Assembly: GCF_014230465.1 (NCBI RefSeq)
Contig: NZ_JAAXCY010000003.1
Location: 124,001 to 188,000 of the forward strand
DNA length: 64,000 nucleotides
From: Pseudomonas cremoris
GTDB lineage: Bacteria; Pseudomonadota; Gammaproteobacteria; Pseudomonadales; Pseudomonadaceae
Direction: 5' to 3'
Positions 57,660 through 64,000 of the stretch are shown in pieces. Position 1 is the first letter of the stretch. The number at the start of each line of letters is the position of its first letter. The notes beneath the pieces are model-generated. The model ran no database searches, had not been told where the DNA came from, and was given only the letters and a program-made list of their open reading frames with translations. The translations under genes and the position numbers were made by a program.

Positions 57660-59117
57660 ATGGCTGACTATTACACCCTGCTCACCAACGCGGGGATCGC
57701 CTACGAAACCGCCTGCAAGGCCGCCGGCGTACCGATCAAACTGGCGCAAATCTCCGTCGGTGACGGCAACGGCGCTGTGTACAACCCAGATGCCAACGCC
57801 AAGGCGCTCAAACGCGAAGTGTGGCGCGGACCGCTGAATGCGCTTTTTCAAGATGAAAAGAACGCCAATTGGCTGATGGCCGAAGTCACCATTCCATCGG
57901 ATGTTGGTGGGTGGTATGTGCGAGAGGCCGGGCTGTGGACGGATACCGGGATCTTGTATGCCGTTGTGAAGTATCCGGAGTCGTATAAACCGGTATTGGC
58001 GACGTCGGGGTCGGGGAAAGAGTTTTATATCCGCTCGATTTTCGAGACGAGTAACGCGTCGATTGTCACGTTGTTGATTGATGACACGGTGGTGAAAGCG
58101 ACCCGGGCTTGGGTGATGGATTATCTGAAGCAGGGGACGTATTCGAAGGCGGAGGTTGAGGCGATGATTGCCAAGGCTTCGGCGTTGCCGGTGGGTTCTA
58201 TCACAGCCTTTCCCGTAAACAAGATACCACCTGGATTTTTGGAGATTGATGGCAGCGTTAAAAGCGCTACAGCTTATCCAGATTTAGCTACGTTTCTTGG
58301 TGGGGTTTTTAACAAGGGCGATGAAGGGGCTGGGAACTTTCGACTACCCGAGACTCGTGGCGAGTTTTTGCGTGGATGGGATCATGGACGAGGGGTGGAT
58401 GTTGGCCGTGGCATCGGTGGTTACCAACTCGACCAGATGCAGGGGCATTTTCACGCTCCGCCAAAAGGTGCTACGGCTTACTCTGCTTTCGGTCCAGGAG
58501 GATCAGCTCTAGCGACAGGCAGCGGAATCATAAATCCCGGTACTACTGGTTCTCCAACCACTGACGGTTTAAATGGTGAACCCCGAATTGGTGCAGAAAC
58601 ACGCCCGCGCAATCTCGCGGTGATGTGGTGCATCAAAGCCTGGAATGCTCCAGTCAACCAGGGGAACATTGACATTGCTGCTCTGGGGCTGCTTGCGGTG
58701 CAGGCAAGCGAAGCGTCTCGGGGCACCGCAAAAGTCGCAACACAAGTTCAGGTAGATTCGGGGCTTGACGATGCAACGATTGTAACTCCCCTAAAAATGC
58801 GCTTCGGCTTCGCATTGAACTTCACCGCAGCCAGTGGCTACGTTCTGTTTCCTACCTGGCTTGGAGGTCTACTTTTTCAATACGGCCGCGCTTCCCTAGC
58901 GGCAGACCAGTTCACCACACTGACTTGGCCACTTGCCTGGCCTGATGCGTGCTATGCCATCTCAGGCGCGGTGCACTCGTCATATGCCCGTGTTGACGAC
59001 GGTATCTCCGCCCAATATCGAAGCCTCACCAAAACCACGGTTATCTTGGATCGGCAAGACATCGGCGCGGTAGTCGCCAATAACCGGGATATGTTTGTCA
59101 TTGGAATCGGAAAATAA
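57660..59117 (+). CDS. tail fibre (receptor-binding) protein
   Basis: This 485-residue protein has an N-terminal baseplate-attachment domain (DUF3751-like, residues 1-150), a collar domain (GSITAFPVNKIPPGFLEIDG near residue 180) and a distal domain ending in DMFVIGIGK. From about 58190 the GC content drops and codon use changes, so the distal half may have been swapped. It decides the target strains. Confidence 0.88.
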   Translation: MADYYTLLTNAGIAYETACKAAGVPIKLAQISVGDGNGAVYNPDANAKALKREVWRGPLNALFQDEKNANWLMAEVTIPSDVGGWYVREAGLWTDTGILYAVVKYPESYKPVLATSGSGKEFYIRSIFETSNASIVTLLIDDTVVKATRAWVMDYLKQGTYSKAEVEAMIAKASALPVGSITAFPVNKIPPGFLEIDGSVKSATAYPDLATFLGGVFNKGDEGAGNFRLPETRGEFLRGWDHGRGVDVGRGIGGYQLDQMQGHFHAPPKGATAYSAFGPGGSALATGSGIINPGTTGSPTTDGLNGEPRIGAETRPRNLAVMWCIKAWNAPVNQGNIDIAALGLLAVQASEASRGTAKVATQVQVDSGLDDATIVTPLKMRFGFALNFTAASGYVLFPTWLGGLLFQYGRASLAADQFTTLTWPLAWPDACYAISGAVHSSYARVDDGISAQYRSLTKTTVILDRQDIGAVVANNRDMFVIGIGK

Positions 59118-59119
59118 CC

Positions 59120-59548
59120 ATGAGCATTTTTTATTGCGCGGAAACGGGTGGTTTTTATCTGCCCGGTATGCAGCCATCTGCTATGGCATGCCAGGAAATT
59201 ACCAAAGCGCGTCATGCTGAACTTCGGGCCGAAAACGCTGCCGGGAAGATCCTCGCGGCGGATGAGCAAGGCTTTCCAGTTGCTATAGATCAACCTGGAC
59301 TGAGTCGTGAGCAAATAGCGGCTAAGGAGCGTACATGGCGGGACCGGCAACTGCTGACCGCGAGTGGAGTCCGAGATAGGCATCGCGATCAACTGGAACT
59401 GGGCATTCCGAGCACGTTGGTCTCATCGCAATTCGCTGCGTTGTTGACCTATATACAGATACTGCGCGATTGGCCGCAGTCCACAGATTTTCCCTCTCAG
59501 GAAATGCGCCCGGAGCCGCCTGACTGGCTTTCAGAGCAAGCCGAATAA
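59120..59548 (+). CDS. tail fibre assembly chaperone
   Basis: This 142-residue protein has the caudovirus fibre-assembly pattern: tyrosine-rich start (IFYCAETGGFYLPGM), glutamate-rich centre and LLTYIQILRDWPQSTDFP at the end. It follows the fibre by two bases and helps its trimerisation. Confidence 0.85.
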   Translation: MSIFYCAETGGFYLPGMQPSAMACQEITKARHAELRAENAAGKILAADEQGFPVAIDQPGLSREQIAAKERTWRDRQLLTASGVRDRHRDQLELGIPSTLVSSQFAALLTYIQILRDWPQSTDFPSQEMRPEPPDWLSEQAE

Positions 59549-59569
59549 ATTTCAACCGATCACCCAAAC

Positions 59570-59591
59570 CGCTCCCCGCGGTTTTTTTTCG
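59570..59591 (+). terminator. weak terminator between fibre chaperone and next gene
   Basis: A short CCGC/GCGG stem is followed by eight T residues; it would be only partly effective. Confidence 0.45.
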
Positions 59592-59607
59592 CCTGGAGAT
59601 TTCCCCC

Positions 59608-59799
59608 ATGCCCCACCGCCAAACCTACACCGTCCTAACCCCATTCCCGACTGGCAAAGGCCACTGGTCCGTCGTCGGTCAGGAACTGGAGTTGCTGGAC
59701 GTCGAAGCATCCGCGCTGCGCACCGCCGGACGCCTGGAACTGTCCAGCGTCCTTAACACCGCCCCGGCCAAAAAGGCCGCTACTAAGAAGGCTGACTAA
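59608..59799 (+). CDS. small conserved tailocin protein
   Basis: This 63-residue protein ends with a lysine-rich tail (APAKKAATKKAD). It starts after GGAG and is three bases before the sheath gene. Its place suggests a small tail or assembly factor, but I do not recognise the family. Confidence 0.6.
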   Translation: MPHRQTYTVLTPFPTGKGHWSVVGQELELLDVEASALRTAGRLELSSVLNTAPAKKAATKKAD

Positions 59800-59801
59800 C
59801 C

Positions 59802-60968
59802 ATGGCTGAGGTTTTGAACTTCGAGCATAACGGCATCACCGTCTATGCGACTGAATCCCCCGAGGCCATGGGTGGCCTGGGCGATAACGTGATCGGGCTG
59901 GTCGGCACTGCACCGAATGCCCATGCGTCGATCCCTAAAAACGCGCCGTTTCGTATTAACAGCTTCACCACCCAGGCGCTGCTGGACCCTACCGGCGCTG
60001 AAACCGGGACGCTCTTCCACGCCGTCTACCAGATCCTCAAAGTGGTGAAGGTGCCGGTCTATGTGGTGATCGTGGACGAAGGCGCCACCCCGGCGGATAC
60101 GCTCAACAACGTGATCGGTGGCGACGAGCCGATCACCGGTCGCAAACTCGGCCTGGCAGCACTGGCCAGCGTGCCGGAAGACCTGACCATCATCGGTGCC
60201 CCTGGCTTTACCGGCACCAAAGCTGTCGCCGGCGAGTTCGCCGCGTTCGGCAAGCGCATCAAGGCCCGTGTGGTGTTGGACGGTAAAGACGCCAGCGTCG
60301 CCGACCAAGTGACTTACAGCGGTGAACTGGGCGGTGCCGACCTGGGTTTCGACCGCTGCCTGCTGGTGCACAACATGCCGTCTGTGTATTCCAAGGCAGC
60401 CAAGAAGAACGTGTTCCTGTCGCCGTCGTCCCTGGCCATCGCCGCGCTGGCCAAGGTCAAGCAGTGGGAAAGCCCAGGTAACCAGGTGACGTTCGCCGAG
60501 GACGTTTCCCGCGTGGTCGAGTACAACATCCTCGATACGTCCACCGAAGGCGACCTGCTCAACCGCTTCGGCGTGAGCTACTACGCGCGCACCATCCTCG
60601 GCGGTTTCTCGTTGCTGGGTAACCGTTCCATCACCGGCAAGTTCATCAGCTACGTCGGCCTGGAAGATGCCATCAGCCGCAAGCTGGTCAAGGCTGGCCA
60701 GAAAGCCATGGCCAAAAACCTCACCAAGTCCTTCATGGACCAGGAGGTCAAGCGCATCAACGACTGGCTGCAAACCCTGGTGGCCGACGAAACCATTCCC
60801 GGCGGCAGCGTGTACCTGCACCCGGAGTTGAACAGTGTCGAGAAGTACAAAAACGGCACCTGGTACATCGTCATCGACTACGGCCGCTACGCGCCGAACG
60901 AACACATGATTTATCAACTCAATGCCCGCGATGAAATCATCGAGCAGTTCCTGGAGGACGTTCTCTAA
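59802..60968 (+). CDS. contractile tail sheath protein (FI)
   Basis: This 388-residue protein is a sheath subunit of the P2 FI family, with conserved segments LVGTAP near the start and the C-terminal core GGFSLLGNRSITGKFISYVGLEDAI. The presence of a sheath defines this tailocin as R-type. It overlaps the tube gene by one base. Confidence 0.95.
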   Translation: MAEVLNFEHNGITVYATESPEAMGGLGDNVIGLVGTAPNAHASIPKNAPFRINSFTTQALLDPTGAETGTLFHAVYQILKVVKVPVYVVIVDEGATPADTLNNVIGGDEPITGRKLGLAALASVPEDLTIIGAPGFTGTKAVAGEFAAFGKRIKARVVLDGKDASVADQVTYSGELGGADLGFDRCLLVHNMPSVYSKAAKKNVFLSPSSLAIAALAKVKQWESPGNQVTFAEDVSRVVEYNILDTSTEGDLLNRFGVSYYARTILGGFSLLGNRSITGKFISYVGLEDAISRKLVKAGQKAMAKNLTKSFMDQEVKRINDWLQTLVADETIPGGSVYLHPELNSVEKYKNGTWYIVIDYGRYAPNEHMIYQLNARDEIIEQFLEDVL

Positions 60969-61474
60969 TGTTTACCAACCGAGTCAGACAGGCCATTGCG
61001 GCCACCCTGCAAGGCCTGCCGTTGTCCGCGACGGTGGAGGAGTTCACCCCGCCGAAGATCGAGTTCGAGATGGAAGCCATGTCCGGCGGGCGGTTCATTG
61101 CCGAGGAAATGGCCAAGAGTGGCAAGGTGCTGGGCGCCAAGCTGATCCTGCAAGGTGCCGGACCGCAGATCATGCTGGCCCTGGGGGTACGCCTGGGCGA
61201 TGACATCCTGCTGAACGTGCGCGAGGCGGGCCAGGACCAGGACGGCAAGACCTACTTCACGTACCACACCGTCGGCGGCAAGCTCAAAATCCTGGAGGAA
61301 GCCAAGCTGAAAATGGGTGAGAAGGCCACCACTACGTTGGAGCTCGCTTGCCGGACTTACAGCCGTCTGGAAAACGGCGTCACGGTGATCGACATCGACG
61401 TGCGCACCCAGAAGTTTGTGCTCAATGGCGTCGACATCCTTGGCGATGCGCGTCGCGCTGTGCTGATGCCTTGA
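60968..61474 (+). CDS. tail tube protein (FII)
   Basis: This 168-residue protein is the P2 FII-like inner tube subunit (VEEFTPPKIEFEMEAM and LGVRLGDDIL). It stacks in hexamers around the tape measure. Confidence 0.93.
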   Translation: MFTNRVRQAIAATLQGLPLSATVEEFTPPKIEFEMEAMSGGRFIAEEMAKSGKVLGAKLILQGAGPQIMLALGVRLGDDILLNVREAGQDQDGKTYFTYHTVGGKLKILEEAKLKMGEKATTTLELACRTYSRLENGVTVIDIDVRTQKFVLNGVDILGDARRAVLMP

Positions 61475-61481
61475 CCACCCG

Positions 61482-61501
61482 GGGGCGGGCTTGCTCGCTC
61501 C
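61482..61501 (+). repeat. REP-like half element inside the tailocin
   Basis: GGGCGGGCTTGCTCGCTCCC retains the core of the GTGGGAGC REP family, between the tube and E genes. It can form the REP hairpin and hints at long residence in the chromosome. Confidence 0.55.
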
Positions 61502-61529
61502 CTCCCTTACTTGCAAAAGGAATTGCCCC

Positions 61530-62102
61530 ATGGCCTGGATGCCACCGCTGCACCGCCTGCTCTCGCCGATCACCGCCGACACTGGCGCGACGATCGATCA
61601 GGTTCAACTCAAACCGCTGTACTACGCCGCGCAAAAAGCTGCGCTGGCCCGGGCCGGTGAAGACGAGGACGACCAGTTCTTCGAACTGGCGAAACTCGCC
61701 ACCGGCCTGTCGGAAAAAGAACTCGACCAACTTATGCGCCCGGACTACGTCACCATCGCCCAGTACGTGCATGAAATGTCGACTCGTCCCACCTCGTTCT
61801 TCCTCAGCGAACAAGAAGAATCGACCCACGAGCAGCCCGTCCAATTGTTGCTGCCATTCGACGCCGCCGGCCGTACCCACACCGCTCTCCCTCTGGAAAT
61901 GCCTGCCTTGCGCGCCACCAAGGTGATGAAAAAACTCGCCACCGCCAAAGAGCGCGCCGAATTCATCACTGCGCATTGCGCCGGCCTGATGATCCCGGAC
62001 CTTGCCGGCCTGACTGTGCCCGACTGGACCGAGCTACAGGAGCGCATCGACGATTTTTTAAATCAACCGGCGGCCTTCTTTCGCAACGCGACATCGACGT
62101 AA
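61530..62102 (+). CDS. tail assembly chaperone E (short form)
   Basis: This 190-residue protein is the P2 gpE-like chaperone (DQVQLKPLYYAAQKAAL, AELITAHCAGL-like segment). The ATG at 61530 is preferred to an upstream in-frame start. A slippery heptamer near its end gives a longer E+E' form by -1 frameshift. Confidence 0.8.
   Translation: MAWMPPLHRLLSPITADTGATIDQVQLKPLYYAAQKAALARAGEDEDDQFFELAKLATGLSEKELDQLMRPDYVTIAQYVHEMSTRPTSFFLSEQEESTHEQPVQLLLPFDAAGRTHTALPLEMPALRATKVMKKLATAKERAEFITAHCAGLMIPDLAGLTVPDWTELQERIDDFLNQPAAFFRNATST
62054..62060 (+). promoter_or_regulatory. -1 programmed frameshift site T TTT TTA
   Basis: In the E frame the codons GAT TTT TTA include the slippery heptamer TTTTTTA. 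Slipping back one base leads into a 54-residue E' tail that continues to 62224. Confidence 0.75.
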
Positions 62103-62224
62103 TCCTTGATGTGGTGCCGCTGGTTTACTCGGTAACGGAAGCGGAGATCCTGGAGTGGGACGCCGCAAAAGCATTGCGCCGCTACGACATCGCGATCACT
62201 CGCCTTGGCGTCAAACAGGAGTAG
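62060..62224 (+). CDS. E' extension, made by frameshift from E
   Basis: In the -1 frame 54 residues follow (KSTGGLLSQRDIDVIL and EWDAAKALRRYDIAI). Fused to the first 177 residues of E this gives a 231-residue E+E' protein, the two-form chaperone typical of contractile and siphovirus tails. There is no good ribosome site for independent translation. Confidence 0.7.
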   Translation, partial: KSTGGLLSQRDIDVILDVVPLVYSVTEAEILEWDAAKALRRYDIAITRLGVKQE

Positions 62225-62230
62225 AGCGGG

Positions 62231-63376
62231 ATGCAGGACAATCAATTTTCACTCAAGCTGACGGATGAGGATAAGCGTTGGCTGACTTATCCTGGCTTGG
62301 GCAACGGTGCAGGTGCGGATTTGGAGAGCACGCTTTCACCGTTAGTGCCGTCATCATTTCTGGATGCGATGCCAGAGCCTCCCTCGGAGCTAACCCTGGC
62401 GCTGGCGAACGCAAGCCTTGAAATTAGCAGTTTGACCCTTGAGCAGATGCGTTTGCGTGAAAGCGTGGAGACGCTGACAAGTACATTGTTCATCAACGGA
62501 AATTCCCTGGCGCCCAACGAGGTTGATATCGCCCCGAGCGCCTTGAAAAGTGAGCAAAAGGAAGAGAAGCAACCCACTGGTTTTTGGGCGGGTGTTGGTG
62601 ATTCGGTCAAGGACAAGGTCGTGGATAAGCTGCTTGATCTTGCGGTCGATGCGGCCGGCAAGCAGATCAAAAAAGGAAGCAAAAAGATTGGAGGAGGGGG
62701 TGCATCTCTCGGCAGCTTCGTCGAAAGAATCATCAAGGCTTTGGGTGACTCACAAAGGGGCTTTCATTCGGGAGCACCCTCCCAGGGCTTTCAATCGTTT
62801 GCCAGTGTGAGCAACCCAGTATCGGCACATATTTTTCCAGGTGCCCCTAGCAGCGTCCCTAGCGGGGTGTTCGCTAAATTCGAATCCGCCACCGTTCGGC
62901 GGCTTGCGCCAATCAGAACCGCCGAAGCTGCCCTGGACGTCATCCAAGGCGTACGCAACGGCGACGCCAATGCCATCGGCGCCGGCCTCAGCACCAGCGG
63001 CGGTGCCTGGGCCGGCGCCTCCGCCGGTGCGGCCATTGGCACAATGATTTTGCCGGGCGTCGGCACCGCTGTCGGTGGTGTCATCGGCGGTTTGCTGGGC
63101 AGCGAGGTCGGTACCTGGCTCGGTGACAAATTCTTCGCTCCAAGTGATCGCCTGTCGTCGCCCGACGCGATGAGCAAGGAGCTCAACAGTGCTCGTACAG
63201 ACAACGTGCAAGTGTCGATTGCCCCAAGCATCCAGATCACCGGCGTAAACCCTGCCGACGCACAACAGGTGGTCAACCAGGTGATCCAGGCCCTGCAATT
63301 TCAATGCATGCCGATGGTCACCGATTCCCTGGGTATCCGGCGTAACGCGGCACTGGCCGATCCAGGAGGTGATTGA
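62231..63376 (+). CDS. short tail tape measure protein
   Basis: This 381-residue protein has helix-rich N-terminal parts, a lysine-rich middle (KKGSKKIGGGG) and a glycine-rich hydrophobic C-terminus (IGTMILPGVGTAVGGVIGGLLGS) typical of tape measures. At roughly 1.5 angstrom per residue it would give a tail of about 57 nm, short for the family. It overlaps gene U by one base. Confidence 0.75.
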   Translation: MQDNQFSLKLTDEDKRWLTYPGLGNGAGADLESTLSPLVPSSFLDAMPEPPSELTLALANASLEISSLTLEQMRLRESVETLTSTLFINGNSLAPNEVDIAPSALKSEQKEEKQPTGFWAGVGDSVKDKVVDKLLDLAVDAAGKQIKKGSKKIGGGGASLGSFVERIIKALGDSQRGFHSGAPSQGFQSFASVSNPVSAHIFPGAPSSVPSGVFAKFESATVRRLAPIRTAEAALDVIQGVRNGDANAIGAGLSTSGGAWAGASAGAAIGTMILPGVGTAVGGVIGGLLGSEVGTWLGDKFFAPSDRLSSPDAMSKELNSARTDNVQVSIAPSIQITGVNPADAQQVVNQVIQALQFQCMPMVTDSLGIRRNAALADPGGD

Positions 63377-63759
63377 TGCGACAACAGATGGTGCTGGGTG
63401 ATTTTATTTTTGGCCTGTCTCGGGGTTTTGCTTATTCCTCGTTGGCCCGTAACAGCGACGGCGGCTGGTTGGACCTGGCGATTATTGCCAGTAAGCCCCA
63501 ATCGCGGCAGAACGGGCAGAAGCTGGAAAAACTGACCTTCGGCGGCACCGCCATGTACGCCGTGGGCATGCAGCGGCTCGATGAACTGCGTGCCCTGCAG
63601 AACCAGCGAGTGCCGTTGCCACTGGTCGATGGCATTGGCCGCAATTGGGGCCTGTGGCGGATCAATTCGGTGGCGGAAAAACAGAGCGGCGTCATCGATG
63701 ACGGCACCGCCATGGTCATCGGCTGGACCCTGGAACTGGAGGAATTCACCAATGCGTAA
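63376..63759 (+). CDS. tail protein U
   Basis: This 127-residue protein matches gpU (MVLGDFIFGLSR near the start and INSVAEKQSGVIDDGTA near residue 95). It sits at the tail end. ATG 63376 overlaps the tape measure stop. Confidence 0.88.
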   Translation: MRQQMVLGDFIFGLSRGFAYSSLARNSDGGWLDLAIIASKPQSRQNGQKLEKLTFGGTAMYAVGMQRLDELRALQNQRVPLPLVDGIGRNWGLWRINSVAEKQSGVIDDGTAMVIGWTLELEEFTNA

Positions 63760-63964
63760 AGTGCGAAGTATTGCCGGTGATTCGGTCAACCTGCTGCTCT
63801 ACCGCGAGTTGGGCCGTTGCGATGATGCGGCGGAAGAAACCCTCTGGCGCTTGAACCCCGGGCTTGCCGAGTTTGGCCCGGTGCTGCCGGCTGGTGTGTG
63901 GGTGATCGTGCCGGAACTGGACGCGCGACCGAGTGCCGCGCTCCCCGTTTTGGCTTGGGATTAA
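63752..63964 (+). CDS. tail protein X (LysM-like)
   Basis: This 70-residue protein has the gpX/LysM-like pattern (RSIAGDSVNLLLYRELG and LPAGVWVIVPE). It overlaps gene U by eight bases. Confidence 0.88.
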   Translation: MRKVRSIAGDSVNLLLYRELGRCDDAAEETLWRLNPGLAEFGPVLPAGVWVIVPELDARPSAALPVLAWD

Positions 63965-63973
63965 GGAGGCTGT

Positions 63974-64000
63974 ATGGCACAGGGATTTACGCCAATCGTG
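63974..64000 (+). CDS. late control/baseplate protein D, first codons
   Basis: ATG GCA CAG begins a frame nine bases after gene X, with GGAGG upstream. P2-type order puts gene D here. Only nine codons are in the window. Confidence 0.6.

Overview
The window is a high-GC chromosomal segment of a Pseudomonas, most likely the P. fluorescens group. The evidence is the gene content and order (argF, grxD, bfr, bfd, prx, rnt, pyrC, motY, argG; rsmZ-fdxA-mutS; aat/aau; glpFKRD), the Pseudomonas REP/BIME repeats, and a contractile tailocin cluster next to mutS. No tRNA, rRNA, CRISPR array or transposase was seen.

Layout. (1) 1-4.8 kb: end of an alpha/beta hydrolase, a DsbA-like oxidoreductase, a three-gene unit of an arginase-like protein with two small paired EamA/SMR-type membrane subunits, a fatty-acid desaturase and a MipA/OmpV porin-like protein. 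(2) 4.89-12.3 kb: a six-gene, tightly coupled unit (HAD phosphatase, class III aminotransferase, alpha/beta hydrolase, BioF2/FemAB-like acyltransferase, sensor kinase, sigma-54 response regulator). It is preceded by a sigma-54 promoter and an 18-bp palindrome with a third half-site, and looks like a self-regulated biosynthetic locus of unknown product. (3) 12.4-19.7 kb: glpM, aauRS and the aatJQMP acidic amino acid ABC transporter, with a sigma-54 promoter and two AauR boxes. (4) 19.8-28.8 kb: catecholate-type TonB receptor, Sel1 protein, glpFKRD and a YbaK deacylase. (5) 28.9-47 kb: housekeeping genes, with ArgR operators in front of argF and argG, an orphan extended RnfB, metG and mrp. (6) 47.1-50.4 kb: rsmZ small RNA with its GacA upstream site, fdxA, mutS. 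(7) 50.6-52.7 kb: divergent MFS transporter and LysR regulator. (8) 52.8-64 kb: R-type (P2-like contractile) tailocin, incomplete at the window edge.

Tailocin. A LexA/CI-like S24 repressor is followed by a triplet of 14-bp operators overlapping a promoter. Next comes a leader of about 350 nt with four short hairpins that each show AAGGAY in the loop, the shape bound by RsmA/CsrA, closed by an intrinsic terminator before the holin. Then come V, W, J, I, fibre, fibre chaperone, sheath, tube, E/E+E' with a T TTT TTA frameshift site, a short tape measure, U, X and the start of D. No capsid, terminase or integrase gene is visible.

The points most worth following are the sigma-54-driven biosynthetic operon, the RsmA-like hairpin leader in the tailocin promoter region, and the orphan soluble RnfB.
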